Source: Leptospira haakeii
GTDB lineage: Bacteria > Spirochaetota > Leptospiria > Leptospirales > Leptospiraceae
Assembly (NCBI RefSeq): GCF_002812045.1
Contig: NZ_NPEG01000002.1
Location: 248,001-312,000, forward strand
Length of the DNA stretch: 64,000 bases
Direction of reading: 5' to 3'
Positions within the stretch are counted from its first letter, which is position 1, and every line of letters begins with the position of its first letter. Below the pieces are notes generated by a model. It did no database searches. It worked only from the letters and a program-made list of their open reading frames with translations, and was not told the origin of the DNA. The position numbers and the translations under genes are program-made. Shown here piece after piece: positions 17,751-26,208 of the stretch.

Positions 17751-19481
17751 TCAACCTTTGATATCAATCACAAGCATTGCCATATCGTCTCCGAAAACAC
17801 CTTCTGAAAATTGGAATACATCGGAGACAACCTGATCCAAATATTCATCTAAATTCCCAAGATCTCTATGCTGAAGAAGTATGTCTTGAAAACCCGGAAG
17901 ATCCAAAATTCTACCTTCCGCATTGAATACCTCATACATTCCATCGGAATAGAATACTATTCTATCATCTTTTTGTAATTTTATAGATTCATTAAAATAT
18001 TCTATAGAATCAAAGATTAGAAGAGGAAGATTCATACCTTTCAATTCCATCTTCTCTTCACCCCTAAATACTACAATAGGAGGATGACCAGCATAAGAAT
18101 AGACGAGCTTCTTCTCTAATGGAAAAAACCTGGCCCATACTGCAGCAATATGGTGTTCTACCACCATCGGTTTTAGATCTTTTACAAATTGTTGGATACC
18201 TTCTGCAGGAGAAAGACCTGCTTTTGCATGATGCCTAAAAGAAAGGACTGCCATTCCGGAAACCATTGCAGAAGAGATCCCATGACCGGAAACATCTCCG
18301 AATAAAATATCCAACACACCGTTCTCATGTTGAATATACGTTATAATATCACCTCCCACTTTTTCGAATGGGCGGAAATAACTATCCATTTTATAAAAAG
18401 GTGAACTAGGAAATTCTCTGGAGACTAAGGATCTTTGTGTGAGACGGGCTAATTCCAGATCATGGTTCATTCTTTCATAAAAATCATTCAGATCTGATTC
18501 TCTTTTTTGTCTATCGAATGCCAGAACGATCAAGTCGCCTACCAGTCTGAGGACATAGATATCCTCTTCCGTCCAAAGTTTTTGACCTTTTACCGAATCA
18601 AATCCGATAAAACCAAGTTCTTCGTCCCTTGAGGAAAGACCTACCACTACTAAAGAACGAGTTCCCCTTCTTTCCAAAAGATTTCTTAAGGAAGCATGTG
18701 TAGAAGGAACATTATCCAAAGAATCATAAACGATATGACCCTTATTACTAATTGTATCGTAATCCGATTTAGGAAATGTTTCTATAGGAAGATTTTGTAA
18801 TAGATGGATCCTATGTTCTATTCCATCAGCACACCATTCATTCGTATTAGAAATGGTAAGGCCTGCATGAGTGTATAAAAATAAAAACGCTCGATCTGCT
18901 CCGCAGAATTTTCCGAGTTCACCTAAAGCATGATTCACGGCATCAGTGGTGTTTCCCGGTTCTACACTTAAAAAATATCGGGAGAGTTGTGTGAGTAAAC
19001 TTTCTAAAGCGATTGTTCTTTTCAGCCTGGATTCCGCAGCACGAATCGAAGTTACGTCCTTCTGCACTCCCCAAGCTCTAAGTAAAAACCCATTCTCCAC
19101 TACACCCAAAGCAGTGCTTAAAAAATATTTACGTTTTCCTCTTCGATCTATCTCTTCAGATTCGCTATCGTGTATCTTATAACCGGAACGAATAAATTCG
19201 TTAATACCGAATATATTCATCTTATTAGTCGGTCCAACAAGATCTTTTAAAAGAACACCTTTGATCTCTTCTGCGTTATGATACCCATAGATCCTTGCCA
19301 TGGTATCGTTGCAATGAGTGAGTCTTGCATTCTCATAGATCAATTTGCACTGTTCCTCTATTGGAAGAGTGATATCTAGAGGAGAATCCAACTCGTAGGA
19401 CCAGATCCCTTCCGGGGACCTACGAAAATAACCGTCTACCTTCTCGATTTCCTCGAGTCGGGTTTTGTAATCCAATTCCAT
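17751..19481 (-). CDS. PAS-GAF-SpoIIE (PP2C) signalling phosphatase
   Basis: This is a 576-residue soluble protein. Residues about 10-135 form a PAS domain (YGYHNAEEIKGVLLKDLVGP), and about 165-310 a GAF domain. A short coiled linker follows (ESDLNDFYERMNHDLELARL). From about 350 to the end is an RsbU/SpoIIE PP2C domain with PFEKVGGDIITYI, DILFGDVSGHGISSAMVSGM, IVFYSDGMYE and the closing GDDMAMLVIDI metal motifs. The metal-binding aspartates are present. Such proteins dephosphorylate anti-sigma-factor antagonists in partner-switching pathways. No partner genes lie next to it. Confidence 0.9.
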   Translation of the reverse strand: MELDYKTRLEEIEKVDGYFRRSPEGIWSYELDSPLDITLPIEEQCKLIYENARLTHCNDTMARIYGYHNAEEIKGVLLKDLVGPTNKMNIFGINEFIRSGYKIHDSESEEIDRRGKRKYFLSTALGVVENGFLLRAWGVQKDVTSIRAAESRLKRTIALESLLTQLSRYFLSVEPGNTTDAVNHALGELGKFCGADRAFLFLYTHAGLTISNTNEWCADGIEHRIHLLQNLPIETFPKSDYDTISNKGHIVYDSLDNVPSTHASLRNLLERRGTRSLVVVGLSSRDEELGFIGFDSVKGQKLWTEEDIYVLRLVGDLIVLAFDRQKRESDLNDFYERMNHDLELARLTQRSLVSREFPSSPFYKMDSYFRPFEKVGGDIITYIQHENGVLDILFGDVSGHGISSAMVSGMAVLSFRHHAKAGLSPAEGIQQFVKDLKPMVVEHHIAAVWARFFPLEKKLVYSYAGHPPIVVFRGEEKMELKGMNLPLLIFDSIEYFNESIKLQKDDRIVFYSDGMYEVFNAEGRILDLPGFQDILLQHRDLGNLDEYLDQVVSDVFQFSEGVFGDDMAMLVIDIKG

Positions 19482-19531
19482 TCGTACCAGGCGGCCCTTG
19501 CCATTTTTCTATTTATTATCGGGTGTGGCAG

Positions 19532-19560
19532 TCGGGGAATTTTCCCGATTTTTTTATTTT
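19532..19560 (+). terminator. Terminator-like hairpin upstream of the small leader gene
   Basis: TCGGG (19532-19536) and CCCGA (19544-19548) form a stem around a 7-base loop, followed by TTTTTTTATTTT. On the plus strand it lies 63 bases before the ATG at 19623, with no plus-strand gene directly upstream. It may end antisense transcription or act as an attenuator. Confidence 0.5.
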
Positions 19561-19622
19561 CTGCCCGCCCAATTTGTCCGGGGCCCGCTGTATTTTTATA
19601 TACGGACCACAAGGAGGCGCCA

Positions 19623-19760
19623 ATGAAAACCAAATATAGAAACTCGATCAACCAAGAAAAAATATCTGCTCTTGCCGAAATGCTCGCAGACAAACTCATC
19701 GAAGAAATCCGCAAAAGAGCCTTGGAAAAACACGAAAATTTCCCAAAAGAGGCGGCATAA
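19623..19760 (+). CDS. 45-residue protein preceding the LemA operon
   Basis: The ATG at 19623 has an excellent ribosome-binding site, AAGGAGG, with a 6-base gap. The product is 45 residues, basic and mostly helical (SALAEMLADKLIEEIRKRAL), with no signal peptide or membrane segment. I think it is a real small gene because of the strong start signal and amphipathic helix. It lies 74 bases before the LemA start, so it may be part of the operon or a translated leader. No family is recognised. Confidence 0.6.
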   Translation: MKTKYRNSINQEKISALAEMLADKLIEEIRKRALEKHENFPKEAA

Positions 19761-19834
19761 AACGGAATGTTGTCAGAAAAAACCGATTGCCAAGGGACGT
19801 TTTCCTTACAGAATTCCGCTGGTCGGAGGTGGGA

Positions 19835-20446
19835 ATGTCCCAAGGCACTTTTTCAATTTTTCGCAAGATCGCTATTTTTAAGCTGGTCCTTTTCTTCTCT
19901 CTATTCGCAAATTCCTGCGGCTATAATGAAATCCAAATACAAGACGAACAGGTCAAGGCGGCCTGGGCCGAGGTATTAAACCAATACCAAAGAAGAAACG
20001 ACCTGATTCCGAATTTCGTGAATACCGTAAAAGGATACGCGGCACAGGAAAAAGAAGTACTGATCGAGGTAACCAGGGCGAGAGCCAGCGTGGGATCAGT
20101 TCAGGCCACTCCCGAAATTCTGAATAACCCTGAGTTATTTGCGCAATTCAATAAGGTACAAGGCCAAATGAGTTCCGCTCTATCTAGACTTATGATCATT
20201 GTAGAGAAATATCCGGAATTGAAATCCAACGAAAATTTCCGGGATTTGCAGGCGCAATTAGAAGGAACCGAAAACAGAATTGCGATTGCGAGAAACCGGT
20301 ATATCAAATCGGTTCAGGAATTTAATATCACCGTAAGAACTTTTCCGAACGTGATCACTGCCAAAGCTTTAGGATACGGGCCGAAGCCTAGCTTTACTGT
20401 AGAGAACGAGGCAGAAATTTCCAAACCACCTAAGGTCGAATTCTAA
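19835..20446 (+). CDS. lemA: LemA-family lipoprotein
   Basis: This is a 203-residue protein. I use the ATG at 19835, placed after GGAGGTGGG, rather than an in-frame ATG at 19787. A signal with lipobox-like FANSC precedes the LemA helical bundle. The conserved features are AWAEVLNQYQRRNDLIPNFV (about 42-61), the coiled middle and the YIKSVQEFNITVRTFPN motif near the end. LemA proteins are membrane-anchored helical bundles found beside TPM-domain genes, as here. It is first of a LemA-TPM-TPM-TPM unit (19835-22781). The molecular role of the family is not established. Confidence 0.9.
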   Translation: MSQGTFSIFRKIAIFKLVLFFSLFANSCGYNEIQIQDEQVKAAWAEVLNQYQRRNDLIPNFVNTVKGYAAQEKEVLIEVTRARASVGSVQATPEILNNPELFAQFNKVQGQMSSALSRLMIIVEKYPELKSNENFRDLQAQLEGTENRIAIARNRYIKSVQEFNITVRTFPNVITAKALGYGPKPSFTVENEAEISKPPKVEF

Positions 20447-20467
20447 ATCTTATCACTACTAAGTTCT

Positions 20468-21322
20468 ATGAAGAGAATCTGGGCATTTCTTCTATTCACA
20501 TTTATAACCGGACCGGTTTTTTCCCAAACGGTCCCTATTCCGGATTTAGAAGGAAGAGTGACGGACCAAACCTACACACTCTCCTCTTCCGAAATTTCAG
20601 ATTTGGAAATCAAGTTAGGCAGATTCGAAAAAAGAAAGGGTGCCCAGATCGTAGTATTGATCGTGCCCACCACCGCGGAAGAAACCATCGAAGAATTTTC
20701 CATACGGGTTGCAGAATCTTGGAAGATAGGCAGAAAGAATATCGACGACGGCGTGATCTTTTTGATCGCTAAAGACGATCGCAAATTTCGATTCGAAATA
20801 GGACGCGGTTTAGAAGCTGCCGTCTCGGATGCCAAAGCAAAACAAATCCAAACAGAATATGTGGTCCCGAAATTTAAGAAGGGAAAATTCTACGAAGGGA
20901 TCGATGCTGGGATAAACGAACTCTTCAGACGTATCAATCGAGAACCCTTACCTCCTCCGAATCCGGAAGATTTCCGTGTATTCGAAAAAAAGGAAGAACC
21001 TAAGGAAGATGGCTCGACTTTCCTTTTTCTTATCTTATTCGTATTCAATCCTATTTTGGCCTTTCTTCTATTCAAATATCGAAAAGCAATCGCACGATAT
21101 CTCGAAGATTATCAAAAACGGCATCCAGTCACGGATAATCGTTCTATCTGGTCGGATGATTCCGGGAGCAGAAGACGAGAAGAAAAGGAAGAGGATGACC
21201 CCCCATCTAAACGCTCTTCTTACTCTGGTTCCGGCTCGTCCTCTCCGCCGGAAGAAAAAGTCCCTTTCCAGGGAGGAAAGGGAGGAAGTTTCGGTGGAGG
21301 CGGGGCCTCATCCAGTTGGTAA
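20468..21322 (+). CDS. TPM-domain membrane protein 1
   Basis: This is a 284-residue protein with a signal peptide (residues 1-19). The TPM domain spans about 25-165 (LEGRVTDQTYTLSSSEI, GAQIVVLIVPTT, GVIFLIAKDDRKFRFEIGRG). A transmembrane helix lies at about 180-198. The tail is cytoplasmic, first charged and then Ser/Gly-rich (FGGGGASSSW at the end). This architecture, with the Gly-Ser-Trp end, is typical of YgcG-type TPM proteins next to LemA. It starts 21 bases after lemA. Confidence 0.88.
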   Translation: MKRIWAFLLFTFITGPVFSQTVPIPDLEGRVTDQTYTLSSSEISDLEIKLGRFEKRKGAQIVVLIVPTTAEETIEEFSIRVAESWKIGRKNIDDGVIFLIAKDDRKFRFEIGRGLEAAVSDAKAKQIQTEYVVPKFKKGKFYEGIDAGINELFRRINREPLPPPNPEDFRVFEKKEEPKEDGSTFLFLILFVFNPILAFLLFKYRKAIARYLEDYQKRHPVTDNRSIWSDDSGSRRREEKEEDDPPSKRSSYSGSGSSSPPEEKVPFQGGKGGSFGGGGASSSW

Positions 21323-21326
21323 TCAT

Positions 21327-21845
21327 ATGAATAAATTTAATAGAATATTAAGAAATCTTACTGTAGGTCTTAGTGAATCCGTATTCTTAAGCCCTCTTGG
21401 AAGATATTTCAGCAAAGCCGATCGGGAAGAACTTAGCCAGGCAGTGAAAAAGTCTGAATCTCAGCATAGGGGAGAACTCCGTATTTGTATAGAATCCAGA
21501 CTCTCGGCCTTGGAAATTTTACAAAACGTAACCTCCGAAAAAAAGGCGATCGAGATGTTTTCGTTCCTTAAGGTTTGGGATACGGAAGAAAATTCCGGAA
21601 TTTTAATTTACCTTCTATTATCCGAAAAGAAGATCCATATACTGGCAGATCGCGGGATCTACAAAAAAATCGGACAGAACCGATTGGACTCGATTGCTTC
21701 CAAAATAGGAGAAGGTTTCCGATCCGGAAAACCTAAAGAAGCCATTTTACTCGGGATCTCCGAACTTACCGTGGACCTAAGCCGCCACTTCCCTGCCGGA
21801 AAACATAATCCGAATGAGCTGCCTGATGAACCCTATATCAAGTGA
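21327..21845 (+). CDS. TPM-domain protein 2, lacking signal and anchor
   Basis: This is a 172-residue protein from the ATG at 21327, four bases after the previous stop. Reading from 20976 would overlap that gene in another frame and is rejected. It aligns in character with TPM cores (HRGELRICIESRL, SGILIYLLLSEKKIHILADR, KEAILLGISELTVDLSRHFP). It lacks a signal peptide, transmembrane helix and Gly-rich tail. It is therefore probably cytoplasmic or membrane-peripheral, and may work with the two anchored paralogues that flank it. Confidence 0.82.
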   Translation: MNKFNRILRNLTVGLSESVFLSPLGRYFSKADREELSQAVKKSESQHRGELRICIESRLSALEILQNVTSEKKAIEMFSFLKVWDTEENSGILIYLLLSEKKIHILADRGIYKKIGQNRLDSIASKIGEGFRSGKPKEAILLGISELTVDLSRHFPAGKHNPNELPDEPYIK

Positions 21846-21884
21846 TAGGGCTATTAGTACTTTACATTTTCGGAATATAATAAT

Positions 21885-22781
21885 ATGAAACGGATTTTTC
21901 TTTCTCTTCTCTGCCTTTGTATCGGCCCACTTTTTGCAGATCCTATTTCGATACCTAAACTCGAACATAGGGTCACCGATCTGACAGGAACTCTAACTTC
22001 CGAGCAAACCGATTCCTTAGAGTCCAAACTAAAGGCCTTTGAAAAAAGAAAAGGAAGCCAAGTGGTTATCGTGATGATCCCCACAACGGGAGAAGAGCCC
22101 ATAGAGGATTATTCCATCCGACTTGCAGAACAATGGAAGATAGGTCGTAAAAAAATAGGCGATGGTTTCATCTTTCTCATAGCAAAAAACGATCGCAAGA
22201 TGAGATTCGAGGTAGGAACCGGACTCGAAGGAGCCGTTACCGATTTCAGTAGCAAACGGATCCAAACCGAGTTCGTCAGACCTTTATTCAAAGAGGGAAA
22301 ATATTTCGAGGGTATTGAAACTGGGATCGATAAGGTGATAGGACTTATCGACGGAGAAACCTTACCTGAACCGGAGACTCATACCGGATACGAATCCTCC
22401 GAAGAAGAGGACAATTTCGGATATTATATCGGAGCCCTAGTCGTCATCGGAATTCTTGCAGGTATCTTTCTCAGGAAAATGTTCAGCATCCTGCAAGCGG
22501 GGGCTGCGACTTATGCAGGATATTGGTTCGGAGGTATTTTAGGATTCTCTCTTGAAACTATGCTTCCACTTCTCGTTATATTCTTTGTTCTTCTTTGTAT
22601 TATATATATAGCGGCCAAAAGTTCCGGAGGCAGTGGCGGAAACTGGTCTTCCGGAAGTTGGAGTTCTTGGAGCTCGGGATCATCCGACTGGGGTTCCTCT
22701 TCTTCCAGTGATTCTTCGAGCGATTCATTTAGCGGAGGCGGTGGAGACTTTAGTGGGGGCGGCTCTTCTTCGGATTGGTAG
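21885..22781 (+). CDS. TPM-domain membrane protein 3
   Basis: This is a 298-residue paralogue of the 20468 product with the same order: signal peptide (1-18), TPM domain (about 22-165), membrane segments and tail. Here there appear to be two or three helices (about 180-245), and the tail is almost entirely Ser, Gly and Trp, ending SGGGSSSDW. Near-identical motifs to protein 1 (VTDLTGTLTSEQTDSLE, FIFLIAKNDRKMRFEVGTG) indicate duplication. It closes the LemA operon and converges on sufE. Confidence 0.88.
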   Translation: MKRIFLSLLCLCIGPLFADPISIPKLEHRVTDLTGTLTSEQTDSLESKLKAFEKRKGSQVVIVMIPTTGEEPIEDYSIRLAEQWKIGRKKIGDGFIFLIAKNDRKMRFEVGTGLEGAVTDFSSKRIQTEFVRPLFKEGKYFEGIETGIDKVIGLIDGETLPEPETHTGYESSEEEDNFGYYIGALVVIGILAGIFLRKMFSILQAGAATYAGYWFGGILGFSLETMLPLLVIFFVLLCIIYIAAKSSGGSGGNWSSGSWSSWSSGSSDWGSSSSSDSSSDSFSGGGGDFSGGGSSSDW

Positions 22782-22816
22782 GGCAAAATTGCCGGGAATC
22801 TAACCTATTCTTTACT

Positions 22817-23215
22817 TTAGAAACTTCTAATCTTATTTACCATGGAATAAAGTCCGTTACGTCGGCTCATGGAAAGATGTTTGTCCAAACCGATCTCTTT
22901 CAAAAATTCCAAAGAAGCAGACTTGATCTCTTCTTTTGTCCTTCCGGAAAAAACTCTTAATAATAATGCGATCATTCCCTTTGTGATCGCAGAATCACTG
23001 TCGGCTTGGATAAATAATTTGCCCTCTTTTTCTTCCGGGACAACCCAAACTCTGGACTGGCAACCTGGCACCAGCCGATCTTCCGTTTTTAATTCCGGGG
23101 CCAATACAGGAAGCTCGTCACCAATCTCGATCAGCATCTGGTATCTTTCTTCCCAATCTGCAGCTTCCGAAAACTCGGCGATAATTTCTTTTTGAGCTTC
23201 TTCCAGAGTCGGCAT
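22817..23215 (-). CDS. sufE: SufE-family sulfur-acceptor protein
   Basis: This is a 132-residue soluble protein covering the whole SufE fold. The active cysteine lies in [11 protein letters not shown] (about residue 53), and [19 protein letters not shown] matches the family's conserved helix start. SufE accepts sulfane sulfur from the cysteine desulfurase SufS for iron-sulfur cluster assembly. No other suf gene is adjacent. The start ATG at 23215 follows GGGGATAA. Confidence 0.92.
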   Translation of the reverse strand: MPTLEEAQKEIIAEFSEAADWEERYQMLIEIGDELPVLAPELKTEDRLVPGCQSRVWVVPEEKEGKLFIQADSDSAITKGMIALLLRVFSGRTKEEIKSASLEFLKEIGLDKHLSMSRRNGLYSMVNKIRSF

Positions 23216-23288
23216 CTTTATCCCCAGACCGTTTTTTTCTAGGCTAAAAACCAGGGTTTCCCCGGAAACAAAATAATTTGGAATACTT

Positions 23289-25181
23289 GTGTTTCGGCAA
23301 ATCCTTCTAAAGGTGGTCCTCGAGATATATCAGGTGTTTAACTATATTGACGCAGTCATTTTCCTATCAACCTTGGGTTTGGTCTTAGGAGTAGGATTTT
23401 ACGTAGGCCGAAAAGAAAACTCAGGAGAGGATTATTTTCTAGGAGGGAGGTCTCTTCCATGGTGGGGAGTGGCGGGTTCTCTTTTTGGAACAAATGTCTC
23501 TGCAAACCATATCGTAGGTATGCTTGGAATAGGTTACTCTGTAGGCTTTGCTCAAAGTAACTATATGTGGGGAGCCATTCCTGCTTTATTACTTCTTTCT
23601 TATATATTTCTTCCATTGTATAGAAGGAAAAAAATTTTCACTCTCTCCCAATTTTTAGGGAATAGATATGGAGAATCTTCTAAACTTCTATATTCAGGAA
23701 TACTTCTGGTATTAATCGCAATCCAACTTGCCGCAGGACTGTATATAGGATCAAGATCACTTCTCCCTTTCTGGAAAGATCTAGGATGGGAGAATTTAGG
23801 ATATGCAGAAGGTGTACTGTTACTCGGGATCTTTTCTACCGCCTATACTTGGTTTGGCGGACTAAAAGCGGTTGTCTATACGGATGTAATCCAATCCGTT
23901 CTAATATTACTCGCCGGAGTTTTACTCGCTTATCTCACAATCCAACATCCTGCAGTAGGAGGCTGGGAAGGTTTATGGGCCAAAGAAGCTATAACCTCTG
24001 CATCTGAAAAAAGAATGGATCTATTTTTACCGAGCGATCACTCCTCTCTTCCTTGGACGGGAGCTCTGACCGGATTATTTTTTCTGCATATATTCTATTG
24101 GGGAACGAGCCAATTCATTGTCCAAAGGACTTTAGGCGCTAAAAGTTTAAGAGAAGCAAGGGCCGGGATCTTAGGAGATGGTTTTTTAACTTTAATCATT
24201 CCATTTTTCACAGTGCTTACTGGAGTTGCTGCCTATCATCTTTGGAACCAAACGAATTTAGTCTCTGAAGTAGATCCAGACGAAGCATTTTCAAGATTAG
24301 TGTCCATAGTCGTTCCGAGTGGTTATGGTTTTGGAGGATTGATACTCGCAGGACTATTAGGAGCTATTTTTTCTTCAGTAGATTCTATGTTAAACTCAGC
24401 ATCAACATTATTCACTGTTGATTTTTACTCCAAAACGAAAGAGACTCGCTTAGGGAAAAAGTTTTTCGGAGAAAAATTAGAAGACGAAGAAGTAGTTCGC
24501 GTAGGTAGAATGTTCCTACTCTTCTTCTCTGCCTTAACTATCTTTTTGGCATTATTTACTTATACTCCAAACTCAAAAGGGAATTTTTTCTTAGAGATCT
24601 CTGGTCAAAGTGCTCATTTCACTTTAGGATTACTTTCCGTATTTTTAGTCGGAGTTTTCTGGAAAAGATCTAATTCAAAAGCTGCATGGATCACAATACT
24701 GATCTGCCCGGTCCTATCCATTTCTCTACCTTTTCTGTATTCGATTCTATCGTCCGGAATCCCTGAAATTCGTGCCGGATTCGGAGAAAAATTAAATTTT
24801 CTGCATAGAGTGTTTATCGTGTCTATTTTTGGGATATTGTCCCAGGTTCTATTAAGTTTAATTTTTTCTAAGAATGAAAGTGAGAATAGATCAAAACCTG
24901 GGCTTTATATCGGAATTCCAATAAGAACGTTCTATTTAGCGTTCATCTTTTTACTTGCTCTCGGACTTGTCGTATATTCCAGAGTTGGATTCGGTTTAGA
25001 TGCGAAAACATGTGCTTGGACAAGTTTTGTTTTTTCAGGCTTATTCTTTTTAGGGATTTCCTTACATAAAGCAAAACGTTTTCCTAAAAACCATAGAGTT
25101 AGAGGATTTTTCAGGAATGATATATGGGCCGCAGGACTTTTGATCTCTACGACCCTTTGGTTATATTTTATATTTTCTTAA
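23289..25181 (+). CDS. Sodium:solute symporter (SSS family)
   Basis: This is about a 630-residue inner-membrane transporter with about 14 helices. The early motif [20 protein letters not shown] (residues about 51-70) is the SSS signature, followed by [36 protein letters not shown] (about 365-383) is the conserved TM8 sodium-site region. The start is uncertain. GTG at 23289 is the longest, and GTG at 23334 would remove 15 residues. The substrate is not predictable; sugar-type SSLF members have similar length. Confidence 0.88.
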   Translation: MFRQILLKVVLEIYQVFNYIDAVIFLSTLGLVLGVGFYVGRKENSGEDYFLGGRSLPWWGVAGSLFGTNVSANHIVGMLGIGYSVGFAQSNYMWGAIPALLLLSYIFLPLYRRKKIFTLSQFLGNRYGESSKLLYSGILLVLIAIQLAAGLYIGSRSLLPFWKDLGWENLGYAEGVLLLGIFSTAYTWFGGLKAVVYTDVIQSVLILLAGVLLAYLTIQHPAVGGWEGLWAKEAITSASEKRMDLFLPSDHSSLPWTGALTGLFFLHIFYWGTSQFIVQRTLGAKSLREARAGILGDGFLTLIIPFFTVLTGVAAYHLWNQTNLVSEVDPDEAFSRLVSIVVPSGYGFGGLILAGLLGAIFSSVDSMLNSASTLFTVDFYSKTKETRLGKKFFGEKLEDEEVVRVGRMFLLFFSALTIFLALFTYTPNSKGNFFLEISGQSAHFTLGLLSVFLVGVFWKRSNSKAAWITILICPVLSISLPFLYSILSSGIPEIRAGFGEKLNFLHRVFIVSIFGILSQVLLSLIFSKNESENRSKPGLYIGIPIRTFYLAFIFLLALGLVVYSRVGFGLDAKTCAWTSFVFSGLFFLGISLHKAKRFPKNHRVRGFFRNDIWAAGLLISTTLWLYFIFS

Positions 25182-25182
25182 T

Positions 25183-26073
25183 TTATTTGAACCATTTATT
25201 TCTGGCAAACTTTACCAGATAGAAAATCCCGAAAGCAATCAATGCCAAAGGAATAATATAGATCAAAGAAAGTATTAGTTTTAATCCGAGACTAGCCAGA
25301 TCAATAAATGCATCTCCAAAACTAGGAACTTCGACTGCCTTTGGTTTTTTAGGACCATACATATGAATGCTGATCTTTGCCCAAGTAACTCTATCCATAA
25401 TTTTCCATTTTTCGAATTCAGCAGAGTCAGCAGAATCTTCGGATTGTCCGATAAGCTCTTCGATCTCAGCTGCATTTCGTGGAGTGGATCTGGCACCGAG
25501 ATCTGTTCTTCGAGCTATCCTGATCTTCTCTCTTTTGGCATGGATCTGTTCTAATGTATAATTTTCAGTATGATCTTCTACTTGGATATTTTCAGAAGTG
25601 AGAGTTCCTATTTTTTCCAATTCCATCAAAACCTGATATAGATCTGAAGATTTTACATGAATAATAGCTGTCATACTTGGTTCAGTATCTCCTCCCCAAT
25701 TTTGAAGGCTTTCACTCTGAACGAATCCATACTTGCCTGAAAGTTCTAATAAGAATTTTCGAGCGGCAATAAAATCCTTGGTCTCGAAATTTAGATCTAC
25801 CTTATATTCTAAAAGGCGACCTATCTTTAAGTTTCCGATTTTAGGAGTGGCAAAGGTCTTGACCTGATCCTCTGGTGCTTCTTCCCTTTCACCTGCCTTG
25901 CCGGCCACTTTTTTCTCGGCCTCTTGCATTGGTTGTTCATCTGCAGAAGGCATTGGAGCCGACGCGGATCTAGAGCGTAAGTCCGAAAGATCTTCAGATT
26001 GTTTTTGAGAATTTTCGGCCTTACAGACGAAAAGAAAAGATACGATTAAGATTGAAGTTAGAAAGCGAAACAT
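25183..26073 (-). CDS. DUF4349-type lipoprotein
   Basis: This is a 296-residue protein with signal and lipobox-like FLFVC (Cys 17). A low-complexity Ser/Ala/Glu linker follows (about 25-70), then a beta-alpha domain (about 80-245) with the DUF4349 features: a paired-strand start, GKYGFVQSES, and a charged coiled segment (YTLEQIHAKREKIRIARR). A transmembrane helix lies near the C-terminus (about 262-285) with a basic tail. Dual anchoring, by lipid and by helix, would be unusual, so the lipobox may simply be a signal end. Function is unknown. It is convergent with the symporter. Confidence 0.82.
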   Translation of the reverse strand: MFRFLTSILIVSFLFVCKAENSQKQSEDLSDLRSRSASAPMPSADEQPMQEAEKKVAGKAGEREEAPEDQVKTFATPKIGNLKIGRLLEYKVDLNFETKDFIAARKFLLELSGKYGFVQSESLQNWGGDTEPSMTAIIHVKSSDLYQVLMELEKIGTLTSENIQVEDHTENYTLEQIHAKREKIRIARRTDLGARSTPRNAAEIEELIGQSEDSADSAEFEKWKIMDRVTWAKISIHMYGPKKPKAVEVPSFGDAFIDLASLGLKLILSLIYIIPLALIAFGIFYLVKFARNKWFK

Positions 26074-26208
26074 TCATTTCTCCTAAAAAACCTATACGTC
26101 CTGCATCGAACCTCGGACATATTTAGGAAACTTTCTATTAGAAACAAATGGATCGCTTTTTATTTCTTCGATTTTTATCGAATGTTCGACCTAAATACTT
26201 TCCGTCAT

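Noticed and set aside
20976..21326. Longer N-terminus for TPM protein 2
   Set aside because: It lies in another frame inside TPM protein 1 and has no family similarity.
22620..22780. Apparent tandem repeat
   Set aside because: The repetition comes from Ser/Gly/Trp codons of a TPM-protein tail, a known protein feature, not an independent DNA repeat.
22511..22786. Minus-strand frame rich in Pro, Glu and Leu
   Set aside because: It is the complement of the Ser/Gly-rich tail of TPM protein 3; the low complexity keeps the opposite strand open.
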